A DNA stretch of 64,000 bases, from the NCBI GenBank assembly GCA_044227325.1, contig JBGAFI010000012.1:62001-126000 (forward strand). Reading direction: 5' to 3'. The DNA is from PFJX01 sp044227325 (GTDB taxonomy: Bacteria > Pseudomonadota > Gammaproteobacteria > Burkholderiales > Thiobacillaceae). Position numbers and translations under genes: made by a program. This document shows, piece after piece, positions 1 through 8,124 of this stretch (position 1 is its first letter; every line of letters starts with the position of its first letter). Below the pieces are notes generated by a model. It ran no database searches. It was given only the letters and a program-made list of their open reading frames with translations, and was not told the DNA's origin.

Positions 1-395
1 GAAGAAAGCGCGTCGCGGATCTTGCAGATGAGGCCGCCGATGGGACGCGGCTTGGGCGGCGTCACCTGCCGCCGCAGGTAGTCCGCGACCGCCCGGGCCG
101 GGTCCGGTTCGGCGGTCAGGATCGCCCGCATGCCGCGCCGTTCCATCTTGGCGGTGAAGCTCTCCCCCGCGCTGGCGCCGATCACCACCGCGCAGTCGCC
201 CAGCGGATGCGCGCCGCTGTCGTCCTTGTAATGGTGGAACACCAGGTCTTTCGGCAGGGAAACGCGGGCGACCTCCCGCACCCGGGGCTCCCCGCCGTCC
301 GCCGCCGCCTCGGCCTCGAACACGATCCAATCCGCGCATTTGCCGATATGTCCGGCCACGGTTTGACCATCACGACTGGCGACTGCGATACGCAT
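1..395 (-). CDS. NifX/NifB-family FeMo-cofactor binding protein, 3' end cut by window edge
   Basis: Reading inward from an ATG at 395 gives about 131 residues beginning MRIAVASRDGQTVAGHIGKC, with no stop before the window edge. The opening IAVAS.DG..V..H.G.C, the later LGDCAVVIGASAGES segment and an amphipathic C-terminal part are typical of the dinitrogenase iron-molybdenum cofactor biosynthesis fold (NifX, NafY, C-terminal NifB), which carries FeMo-co precursors. GAGGTG lies 5 nt before the start. It shares strand and neighbourhood with nifA and nifL, so a role in nitrogenase cofactor assembly is likely. Which member of the family it is cannot be told, and the C-terminus lies outside the window. 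Confidence 0.75.
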   Translation of the reverse strand, partial: MRIAVASRDGQTVAGHIGKCADWIVFEAEAAADGGEPRVREVARVSLPKDLVFHHYKDDSGAHPLGDCAVVIGASAGESFTAKMERRGMRAILTAEPDPARAVADYLRRQVTPPKPRPIGGLICKIRDALS

Positions 396-515
396 TTCGG
401 CACCTCACTGGAAATATCCGACGGACAGGCGGCAAGCATAAGGGAAATCGCCGCCACCGTTACGCGTGCGGGCGGCGCCGGGTTTCGGCGCGGGACCTCG
501 CCCTCCCCGCGAGGC

Positions 516-1220
516 CTAGCGGGGGATGTCCATCCACGCCACACCACGCTCCCGCTCCACCACGATCCGCTCCGCCTCCAGGCGATAGGCCAGATGGCAG
601 AGGTGCCTCGGATCGGACAGCACGGCGGGGTTCAGCAACGCGAAGTTGTCTCCCGGGCAGCGGGCGGAGCGGGTGGCCAGACCGGGATGGCCTTCCCGGT
701 GCAGGCGCGCGCCGATCTGCCGGGTGAAAGCGTAGTCGTTCGGGTGGACCAGCTCGGGGTATTCGGCCGCCAGGGGACGAAAGTCCAGCAGGGCGGCGTC
801 GCAGCGCACCCAATAGACCTTGCGCTCGGCGACGACGCCGGGCTCGCGCTGGAAGCCGGCGTCCTCCAGCAGGCCATGCAGCCAATGGTAAGCGGTTTCG
901 TGCACGGTGGTTTCCACGTCCGCCGAGCCGTACCAGACGCCGAAGGCGCCGTCGGAGAAGCGGCTCGCCTGCCAGTTCCGGAACGGATAGCCGATGGCGT
1001 TGAACCATTCCGCGTCCTCGAACGGCCGGTGGATGACGGGGGTGGACGATTGGTAGAAGGGCGGCTTCGCCGCGTCCTCCACCTGCTGGGCGAGCCGCCA
1101 GTCCGCCGCGTCGTCGCTCAGATCGCCGAACAGATCCTGGGATACCTGGAGCGAGACGATGTTGCGCACCAGGTCGCGCCGGACCTCGGTCAGCGCCAGG
1201 CGCTCGAACAGGCCGTCCAT
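516..1220 (-). CDS. RES-domain toxin
   Basis: This 234-residue protein has the RES-family layout: an early Arg-rich helix (TEVRRDLVRNIVSLQV), a central WFNAIGYPFRNWQASRFSDG segment followed by GVWYGSADVETTVHETAYH, and a late conserved Asn/Ser region. In characterised RES toxins (for example MbcT) the fold degrades NAD+ and is related to ADP-ribosyltransferases. The start at 1220 overlaps the stop of the upstream Xre-type gene by one base (TGATG), so the two are translationally coupled in the usual antitoxin-toxin order. It lies between nif-associated genes and looks like an inserted module. Family assignment is good; activity is inferred. Confidence 0.8.
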   Translation of the reverse strand: MDGLFERLALTEVRRDLVRNIVSLQVSQDLFGDLSDDAADWRLAQQVEDAAKPPFYQSSTPVIHRPFEDAEWFNAIGYPFRNWQASRFSDGAFGVWYGSADVETTVHETAYHWLHGLLEDAGFQREPGVVAERKVYWVRCDAALLDFRPLAAEYPELVHPNDYAFTRQIGARLHREGHPGLATRSARCPGDNFALLNPAVLSDPRHLCHLAYRLEAERIVVERERGVAWMDIPR

Positions 1221-1639
1221 CACACGCCCCGCGCCCGGTCCAGATAGCCGCGCACCATGAGCAGGCCGGCGAAGCCGTAGTCGCGGATCACCTCCACCGG
1301 GGTCAGGTTGTCGAAGGCCCGGTTGCGCGTGGACATCCAGCGATAGGCCAGATCCCGGTTGTGCGGAAACAGCAGCCTGAGGTTCTTGTGGATGCCCAGC
1401 AGATGGCCGACCCGTTCCAGTTGGTCGCGGCTGGTGCCGATGGGCGCGCCATTGCGGTAACGGCCCAGGGCGGCGCGGTTGCCGGCGGACAGACCCAGCA
1501 GGGCGGCCTGGTCCTCGGTGCCGAGGCGCCAGTGGTCCAGCAGCTTCATGACCATTTGCGCCAGCGCGCCCTTGTCGCCGGGGTCTTTGGCGGGAAGCGC
1601 GCCGGCGGGTGAGGTGGCGGGTATCGCGTTGTTTCTCAT
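1220..1639 (-). CDS. Xre/MbcA/ParS-type antitoxin
   Basis: This 139-residue protein has an N-terminal helical DNA-binding part (about 28-75, with LLDHWRLGTEDQAALLGLS) and a C-terminal MbcA/ParS toxin-binding part (about 75-139, with ERVGHLLGIHKNLRLLF, followed by the FDNLTPVEVIRDYGFAGLLMVRGYL stretch read in two pieces). This is the standard antitoxin partner of RES toxins; it binds and blocks the toxin active site and represses its own promoter. It is the first gene of a two-gene operon, and the palindrome at 1681-1717 just upstream is a natural operator. No other function competes seriously. Confidence 0.82.
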   Translation of the reverse strand: MRNNAIPATSPAGALPAKDPGDKGALAQMVMKLLDHWRLGTEDQAALLGLSAGNRAALGRYRNGAPIGTSRDQLERVGHLLGIHKNLRLLFPHNRDLAYRWMSTRNRAFDNLTPVEVIRDYGFAGLLMVRGYLDRARGV

Positions 1640-1680
1640 GGTGGATACGAATGGATGAGCATGTTTCCAGTTTAGCGATT

Positions 1681-1717
1681 TGTTTCGTTAAAAACATTAA
1701 CCGTTATTATCGAAACA
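1681..1717. promoter_or_regulatory. Palindromic operator of the RES/Xre operon
   Basis: Arms TGTTTCGTTA (1681-1690) and TATCGAAACA (1708-1717) form an inverted repeat matching at 9 of 10 positions around an AT-rich 17-bp centre, 42 bp upstream of the antitoxin start. Position and symmetry suit autorepression by the antitoxin. This is inferred from sequence only. Confidence 0.55.
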
Positions 1718-1740
1718 AGTTCCGCGCCACAAAAAATTGC

Positions 1741-1825
1741 GCCACGGCGAACGCAGCGAGGCCATCCACCGGACCTGGCATAAGCAGGGACGCATGGATC
1801 GCGGCGTGGCTCGCAATGATGGGCA
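1741..1825. repeat. Dispersed intergenic repeat of the 'GERSEAI' type
   Basis: The stretch carries the well-known proteobacterial intergenic repeat that, when translated, yields GERSEAIH followed later by GVARNDG. Its ends (CGAACGCAGCGAGG and CGTGGCTCGCAATGATG) are inverted relics of each other. It is not a gene, although short reading frames across it look protein-like. Confidence 0.5.
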
Positions 1826-1869
1826 TCCATGGCGACGGCGCGTGGCTGCCGCGTGCCCGGCCCCAAACG

Positions 1870-1894
1870 AAAGGGCGCCCGCGGGCGCCCTTTT
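1870..1894 (-). terminator. Rho-independent terminator of the C_GCAxxG gene
   Basis: The 18-bp perfect palindrome GGGCGCCCGCGGGCGCCC (1873-1890) is flanked by AAA and TTTT. Read on the minus strand it lies 18 bp after the stop of the gene ending at 1912. Confidence 0.75.
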
Positions 1895-1911
1895 CCAGCC
1901 GGAGAGGCCGG

Positions 1912-2394
1912 TCACATCATTTCCACCACCCACTTGGTCACCTTGGCGGTGGCCAGAGCGCACTGCTCGCCGCGCGCGTCGCTGAATGCCTTGTACTCGT
2001 CGGCCTTCCACATATCGTAGGTGCGGCCGGTGAAGTTCTTTTGCAGTTCCTCGCAGGTGACGCCGCCGAACTCGGCCCGGAAGCGTTCCACCAGATCCTT
2101 GCCCTTCTGGAAGTTGCCGATGAAGCGGCCCTTGTCCAGCTTGTCCCGGTCCCGGCCGCGTTTCGCGCTCAGGGCCATGAGGCCGCCGGTGAGCGCGCCG
2201 CAGGCGCCCTGGCCGGACAATCCGCCGCCGCCGGAAAGGCCGTGGCTCGCCTTGATGGTGGCGTCGTCGACGACGCCCACGGTTTCCTGCACCGCGGCGA
2301 GCACGCATTGGGGGCAGCAGCCGTAGTCGAGTTCGTAACGCAAGGCCTTTTCGTAGGCGAGCTCGGCGGCCTGGGACTTCTCGTCGGGGGACAT
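1912..2394 (-). CDS. C_GCAxxG_C_C family probable redox protein
   Basis: This is a 160-residue soluble protein. It shows the family's cysteine pattern: CCPQC near residues 26-30, a glycine-rich GQGACGALTGG loop at about 61-71, then VTCEELQ and a late EQCALA cysteine. The family is thought to be redox- or metal-linked and often sits in nif or anaerobic gene neighbourhoods; the reaction is unknown. AGGAG lies shortly before the ATG. It follows the nifLA operon on the same strand after a terminator-like hairpin at 2451-2482, so it probably has its own promoter with the palindrome at 2408-2423. A strong terminator follows it. Confidence 0.75.
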   Translation of the reverse strand: MSPDEKSQAAELAYEKALRYELDYGCCPQCVLAAVQETVGVVDDATIKASHGLSGGGGLSGQGACGALTGGLMALSAKRGRDRDKLDKGRFIGNFQKGKDLVERFRAEFGGVTCEELQKNFTGRTYDMWKADEYKAFSDARGEQCALATAKVTKWVVEMM

Positions 2395-2407
2395 GGCGGA
2401 CTCCTAA

Positions 2408-2423
2408 ATTAGAAAATCCTAAT
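2408..2423. promoter_or_regulatory. Small palindrome in the promoter of the C_GCAxxG gene
   Basis: ATTAG-AAAATC-CTAAT is an inverted repeat with perfect 5-bp arms, 14 bp before the start codon and beside an AT-rich TATAAA-like box. A repressor site is possible. No known regulator consensus was recognised. Confidence 0.3.
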
Positions 2424-2450
2424 GTTTATAGCACGCGTTTGATGCGATGC

Positions 2451-2482
2451 AAAAAAAACCCATGCCGGCCGGAGCCGGGCGC
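2451..2482 (-). terminator. Probable terminator of the nifLA operon
   Basis: On the minus strand, immediately after the stop at 2482, a G+C-rich hairpin (GCCCGGC paired with GCCGG..GGG) is followed by eight T residues. It ends the nifL-nifA-small-gene transcript. The stem is slightly bulged. Confidence 0.5.
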
Positions 2483-2721
2483 TAATCGGCCGACGCGCCG
2501 CCGCCTTCGCGCCGATGACGGACCTTCTTCTCCACCTTCTTCGCCACATACGCGGCGAATTCCTCCACGTTGGCGTAGTCGTGACTCATCGCCAGTTCGG
2601 TCAGGGCATCGATCAGGGCGCGCGTCCGCTCGATCTCGCGGAAGTCGCGGCCGCAGGTGAGGCACTGGACGCCATCGTCGCGGCAGGCGGTCTTGCCCTG
2701 GCAGGGCTTGAAGGTCTTCAT
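2482..2721 (-). CDS. Small cysteine-containing protein of the nif region
   Basis: This 79-residue protein opens MKTFKPCQGKTACRDDGVQC and continues LTCGRDFREIERTRALIDAL. Four cysteines (7, 13, 20, 23, the last pair in CLTC) suggest a metal or Fe-S site. The middle is helical and the tail (VEKKVRHRREGGG) is strongly basic. Its start overlaps the stop of the upstream gene (ATGA), so it is coupled to the operon headed by nifL. No function is known to me. Co-transcription with nifLA suggests a nitrogen-fixation accessory role. Confidence 0.7.
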   Translation of the reverse strand: MKTFKPCQGKTACRDDGVQCLTCGRDFREIERTRALIDALTELAMSHDYANVEEFAAYVAKKVEKKVRHRREGGGASAD

Positions 2722-3017
2722 GCCGGATTGCCGTCGGCGTCGAATTCCATCACGGTGGATTCGCCGTCGATGTCGATGATTTCCGCCCGGCTCAGATTGC
2801 CGTTGTCGCGATAGGTGTAGCGATGGGCCAGCTCCACCTCGCCGTAGACCATCTTGTCGAAGCCCAGCAGGCGCTCGGCGGCGAAATACCCCTTGAAATA
2901 GGTGTTGCGGTTCTCCACTTCGCCGGCGCCCAGGGGGGTGACCAGGTTGAAGGGCAGTTTCACGCCGGTGTAGGTGAGAAAGTAGCGGGTTTCGCCGGGA
3001 GCGGTGTCGGTAGTCAT
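2718..3017 (-). CDS. Conserved nif-operon protein of unknown function
   Basis: This 99-residue protein has no signal peptide or membrane segment. It begins MTTDTAPGETRYFLTYTGVK and has alternating beta-strand-like segments (RNTYFKGYFAAERLLGFDKM, then a YTYRDNGNLSRAEIIDIDG stretch). The repeated Tyr/Asp strand pattern suggests a small beta sandwich. It is 41 bp after the gene ending at 3059 and overlaps the next gene by 4 bp. No strong ribosome-binding site is visible before the ATG at 3017. Homologues occur in nif clusters, to my recollection under a DUF number I will not assert. Confidence 0.6.
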   Translation of the reverse strand: MTTDTAPGETRYFLTYTGVKLPFNLVTPLGAGEVENRNTYFKGYFAAERLLGFDKMVYGEVELAHRYTYRDNGNLSRAEIIDIDGESTVMEFDADGNPA

Positions 3018-3058
3018 GGTGGTTTTGAAGGATGGGGTAAGGGAGACGGGGAACCGGG

Positions 3059-3433
3059 TCAGTAGGCGACTTCGTCCTGCAGGCCGCCCAACACGCCCAC
3101 ATTGCGCAGCATGGCCTTGTAGCCCTTCATCACCGGGCGGGAGATCATGGTTTCCGCCAGCACGCGCCGTTCGTACACACGGGCCAGCAGGTCCGGCTCC
3201 GGCTCCGCCCGGGCCAGGGCGATGAGGGCGTGGTCGTCGGCGCCCAGGATATTGCCCGGCCGCGTCTTGATCTGGTCGTAGACCACCGCCATGACGGCCT
3301 TCTCTTCGCTGCTCATCTTGCACTTGCCGTCGATGATCTTGAGCATGAGGGCGGTGGCGCAGTCGATCTCGGCGGGTTCGAGGTGGGCGCTGGCGGCCCA
3401 CGCCTTCGCGAAATGCGCGGTGGGGTGAGCCAT
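3059..3433 (-). CDS. Conserved helical nif-operon protein of unknown function
   Basis: This 124-residue, mainly helical protein lies directly after nifA, separated by one base from the nifA stop. It has two cysteines (in EIDCATAL and GKCKMSS) and a run of charged helices ending GVLGGLQDEVAY. There is no membrane segment. Tight packing behind nifA implies co-regulation with the NifL/NifA switch. I recognise no catalytic motif; it may be a regulatory or stability partner, but nothing in the sequence proves that. Confidence 0.6.
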   Translation of the reverse strand: MAHPTAHFAKAWAASAHLEPAEIDCATALMLKIIDGKCKMSSEEKAVMAVVYDQIKTRPGNILGADDHALIALARAEPEPDLLARVYERRVLAETMISRPVMKGYKAMLRNVGVLGGLQDEVAY

Positions 3434-3434
3434 G

Positions 3435-5005
<1,571 letters not shown>

Positions 5006-5009
<4 letters not shown>

Positions 5010-6550
5010 TCGCCCAAAGGAAATTGCACGCGAACGCGGCAGCCGGTGCATCCGGCCGCATCGCAGTTCGACTCGATATCGATCAGGCCGCCGTGACCGT
5101 TCACGACTTCCTGGGCCACGGTCAGGCCCATGCCGATGTGCTGGCGGTCCGCGCCCTTGGTGGTGAAAAAGGGTTCGAAGGCTTTCAGGCGCCATTCCTC
5201 GGGCACACCCGGCCCGCTGTCCTCCACCAGCACCTCGACCCGGTCGGGATAGGCGGCGGTACCCACCTTGAGTTCGCGCCGGCCGCGCCGGGACTCGTGG
5301 ATCGCGTCCAGGGCGTTGTCCACCACCTGCTTGAACAGCGCCGCCAACTGGTTGGCGCGGCCGTTCACCGGCGGCAATTCGTTGGCGGGCATCCATTCCA
5401 CCACCACGCCGTCGGCGAGCAGGCGCGGCGTCGCCATGCGCAGCACATCCTGCAGGACGGCGTTGAGGTTGACCGGCTGTATGGCCTCCACCGCTTCGCT
5501 GGGAATGCAGGCGCGCAGGGTTTCCAGGGCTTCGCCGCCGCCGCGCAGGGCCTGGACCAGGCCGTCCACCAGGGGGTCGGGTGCGCCATCCGCGCGCAGT
5601 TCCAGCATCTTCACCGCCGCGGCGATCATGTTGAACGGGCCTTCCAACTGGAACACCGCGCCGGCCAGGACTTCGCGCAGACTCTGGATGCGCTCCTGCT
5701 CGGCCAGCAGGGCGCGCAGGCCGTTGACGCGGATGGTTTCCTGCTGCTCCTTCAGAGGCGAGATGTCCTGGATGGTGAGCAGCATATATTGGCGCCGGCG
5801 CGGCTCGTAAAACGCTTCCGCGCTGGTATCCAGCTCCTCGATCCAGGAGCCGCCGCAGGCGAACCAGCGCAGGTCGCCGTTCCTGCGCGGGATGGAAATC
5901 TCCCGGCCGGAAAAACCGCGTCCGGATTTGCGCGCATGCTCGAAGCCCTCGCCCATGCCGGCGCGCAGGATGTCCAGCGCGGTCTGGGCGGGCTCCCGCC
6001 CCAGGTCGCCGATCAGCTTCTTGTATTCCTGGTTGTCCAGGATCACGTGTTCGTTTTCATCCAATACGGCGATGGCCACCTGGGCCGCGTCCACCACGGA
6101 TTCGATCAGGGTCTTCTGGTTCTGCACCTGGCGTTCCAGGCGATGCACCTCGGTCACGTCCCGGTGCATGCCCAGGTAGTGGCTGGTGTGGCCCTCCACG
6201 TCCACCACCGGCGTGATGGTGAGATCGGCCAGATAGCGGCTGCCGTCCTTGCGCCGGTTCACCAGCAGGCCGTTCCAGGCGCGCTGGCGCAGAAGCTGCG
6301 CCCACATGGTCTCGTAGACGATGGGGGGCGTCACCCGGTAGGAGAGCAGGGATTCGTTGTGTCCCAGCACCTCTTCCCGCTTGTAGCCGGTGACCCGCTG
6401 GAATGCGGGATTGGCATACAGGATGCGCGCCTTGCCATCGGTGATGGAAATGGCCAGGGCGGACTGCTCCACCGCCTGGCGGAAAACTTCCAGCGGGGCG
6501 TCCGGCATCCCATCCTGAGGAGCGGGTGAGTTCATGGTCGGCTTCGTCAT
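5006..6550 (-). CDS. nifL: Nitrogen-fixation regulatory protein NifL
   Basis: This 514-residue redox and nitrogen-status antiactivator of NifA has PAS1 (about 22-140) with the flavin-type ANPAFQRVTGY...NESLLS signature, PAS2 (about 145-275), a helical H-like region and a GHKL ATP-binding domain (NALDAIHE, VEDSGPGVPE, GMGLTVAQEVVNGHGG). The H-like region reads AVFQLEGPFNMIAAA, with no histidine where a kinase would carry its phosphoacceptor. This agrees with NifL acting by direct protein contact. It lies upstream of nifA with a 4-bp overlap, the classical order. The start at 6550 (MTKPTMNS) is 21 bp from a sigma-54 promoter; an internal ATG at 6535 is an alternative. Confidence 0.93.
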
Positions 6551-6570
6551 GGTCTCGATACGGAAATATT

Positions 6571-6586
6571 AGCAACAACCATGCCG
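6571..6586 (-). promoter_or_regulatory. Sigma-54 promoter of nifLA
   Basis: On the minus strand CGGCATGGTTGTTGCT matches the consensus TGGCACG-N4-TTGCW at all but two positions, with GG and GC correctly spaced for -24/-12. The start of transcription would fall near 6561, about 11 nt before the nifL ATG. Confidence 0.75.
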
Positions 6587-6639
6587 CCAAGGTTTTTTGC
6601 CATGCCCTTGTTTGAAAAGACCCTGGAATTAGCGGGGTT

Positions 6640-6655
6640 TGTCGTTTTTGCGACA
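6640..6655. promoter_or_regulatory. NifA upstream activator sequence
   Basis: TGTCGTTTTTGCGACA is an exact TGT-N10-ACA site with further inner symmetry. It lies about 107 bp from the rnf -24 element and about 54 bp from the nifL -24 element. It can serve rnf, and possibly nifLA autoregulation. Confidence 0.8.
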
Positions 6656-6695
6656 GGGCGATACCCACTGGATGACCCCCGACAGGAAACGATCC

Positions 6696-6710
6696 GCACC
6701 ATCGCGGTGC
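6696..6710. promoter_or_regulatory. NtrC-type binding site
   Basis: GCACC-ATCGC-GGTGC has the GCACC-N5-GGTGC structure of enterobacterial NtrC sites such as those upstream of glnA. It lies about 110 bp upstream of the nifL -24 box, a normal enhancer distance. It suggests that nitrogen limitation turns on nifLA. Confidence 0.65.
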
Positions 6711-6761
6711 ATTCATGCGCAAAGCCTTGTTTTTCCGAAGGTCGTCCGGGTACGGAACAGC

Positions 6762-6777
6762 TGGCATGAAGCGTGCA
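6762..6777 (+). promoter_or_regulatory. Sigma-54 promoter of the rnf operon
   Basis: TGGCATGAAGCGTGCA fits TGGCACG-N4-TTGCW with GG and GC 12 bp apart. The predicted transcript start near 6788 leaves a leader of about 12 nt before rnfA. With the NifA site at 6640-6655 this makes rnf NifA-dependent. Confidence 0.75.
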
Positions 6778-6799
6778 TCGAGAGCATCGGAGACCCATG

Positions 6800-7381
6800 A
6801 TGACCGAATATCTGCTTCTACTCTTGTCCACCGCCCTCGTGAACAACGTGGTGCTGGTGAAATTTCTTGGACTGTGTCCCTTCATGGGCGTGTCCAAGAA
6901 GATGGACAGCGCCCTGGGCATGGGCATGGCGACCACCTTTGTATTGACCCTGACCACCGCCGCCACCTGGCTCTTGGAACACTGGCTGCTGGCGCCACTG
7001 GGCATTCAATACTTGCGTCTGCTGGCTTTCATCCTGGTTATCGCGGCCGTGGTTCAGTTCACCGAAATGGTGATCCGCAAGGTGAGTCCGTCCCTCTACC
7101 AAGTGCTGGGCATCTACCTACCCTTGATCACCACCAACTGCGCGGTGCTGGGCTTGGCGCTGTTGAATGTCCAGGAGAAGCACGCCTTCGCGCCCAGTCT
7201 GATGTACGGCTTCGGTTCCGCAGTCGGCTTCACCCTGGTGCTGCTGTTGTTCGCCGGACTGCGCGAGCGCCTGGCCCTGGCCGACGCGCCCAAACATTTC
7301 TCCGGCGCACCCATCGGCTTCGTCGTTGCCGGCCTTCTGTCCCTGGCGTTCATGGGTTTTGCCGGCCTGGGCGTGAAATGA
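6800..7381 (+). CDS. rnfA: Rnf electron-transport complex subunit A
   Basis: This is a 193-residue integral membrane protein, the same length as E. coli RsxA, starting MTEYLLLLLSTALVNNVVLV with the invariant KFLGLCPFMGVSKK motif after it. It has six predicted membrane segments. RnfA and RnfE form the half-channel pair that holds a membrane [2Fe-2S] centre in Rnf/Nqr complexes. I prefer the ATG at 6800 over 6797 because GGAG is then 7 nt upstream and the N-terminus matches the family. It is the first gene of rnfABCDGEH behind a NifA/sigma-54 promoter. Confidence 0.95.
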   Translation: MTEYLLLLLSTALVNNVVLVKFLGLCPFMGVSKKMDSALGMGMATTFVLTLTTAATWLLEHWLLAPLGIQYLRLLAFILVIAAVVQFTEMVIRKVSPSLYQVLGIYLPLITTNCAVLGLALLNVQEKHAFAPSLMYGFGSAVGFTLVLLLFAGLRERLALADAPKHFSGAPIGFVVAGLLSLAFMGFAGLGVK

Positions 7382-7412
7382 ACATGAGATTGCGCGAGAG
7401 GACACCCAGAAC

Positions 7413-7949
7413 ATGATCGCCGCCATCGCCAGCCTCTCCAGCCTCGGTCTGATCCTCGGGCTGGTCCTGGGTTTCGCCGCGAAACGTCTGCGCGTGGAAG
7501 GCAATCCCCTGGTGGCCGAGCTGGAAGCCATGCTGCCCGGCTCCCAATGCGGCCAGTGCGGCTATCCGGGTTGCACCGGCGCCGCCCAGGCCCTGGCCGA
7601 CGGCAACGCGCCGGTGACCCTCTGCCCGCCCGGCGGGCGCGATCTGGTGGTGGCCCTGGCCGCGAAGCTGGGCGTGGAGGCGGACCTGTCCGGCGTGAAG
7701 GAGACCGTGCCCAGCATCGCCGAGGTCAAGGAGGAGATCTGCATCGGCTGCACCCGCTGCTACAAGGTCTGCCCCACCGACGCCATCATGGGCGCCGCGA
7801 AACAAATTCACGTGGTGTTCAGGGAGGCCTGCACCGCCTGCGGCAAATGCGTGGACGTGTGCCCGACCGAGGCCCTGACCCTGCGTCCCGTGCCGGTGAC
7901 GCTGCAATCCTGGTATTGGCATAAGCCGGTGATGGGGAGTGTGGCGTGA
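7413..7949 (+). CDS. rnfB: Rnf complex ferredoxin-type subunit B
   Basis: This 178-residue protein has an N-terminal membrane anchor (about 5-22), a 4Fe-4S domain with C46, C49, C54 and C71 (QCGQCGYPGC...LCPP), and two ferredoxin clusters at C111/114/117/121 and C141/144/147/151. RnfB accepts electrons on the cytoplasmic face and relays them toward the ferredoxin or flavodoxin that serves nitrogenase. It follows rnfA by 31 bp. The next gene, rnfC, is separated by an unusual 175-bp gap filled with a palindromic repeat. Confidence 0.95.
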   Translation: MIAAIASLSSLGLILGLVLGFAAKRLRVEGNPLVAELEAMLPGSQCGQCGYPGCTGAAQALADGNAPVTLCPPGGRDLVVALAAKLGVEADLSGVKETVPSIAEVKEEICIGCTRCYKVCPTDAIMGAAKQIHVVFREACTACGKCVDVCPTEALTLRPVPVTLQSWYWHKPVMGSVA

Positions 7950-7973
7950 TGCGGGATACCGGAATCGGGAAAA

Positions 7974-8078
7974 GCGAAATGGGAAACGCGAAATGGGAAA
8001 CGCGAACCCCACCCTCCCGGCAGGGAGGGTCGCGCCATAGGCGCGGGGAGGGCATCCCGTTTCCCGTTTCCCATTTCT
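7974..8078. repeat. Palindromic intergenic repeat, copy 1 (rnfB-rnfC)
   Basis: Outer arms GAAATGGGAAACG (7976-7988) and CGTTTCCCATTTC (8065-8077) are perfectly complementary. The left arm is tandemly repeated, and the centre contains CCCTCCCGGCAGGGAGGG. The right half matches the reverse complement of the copy at 9659-9752 (both contain GGCGCGGGG-GGGCATC-CGTTTC-CGTTTC). Confidence 0.75.
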
Positions 8079-8124
8079 CCGCCCACTTCCTCCCGGCCCA
8101 CCCCTCCATTCCGGGAGACACGGC

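Noticed and set aside
1737..1985. A protein-like frame reading GERSEAIH...GVARNDG
   Set aside because: It is the translation of a well-known intergenic repeat, not a gene.
5024..6529. A 501-codon open frame on the plus strand opposite nifL
   Set aside because: It is antisense to a clear NifL, has His/Gln/Gly-rich low-complexity composition and arises from high G+C codon bias.
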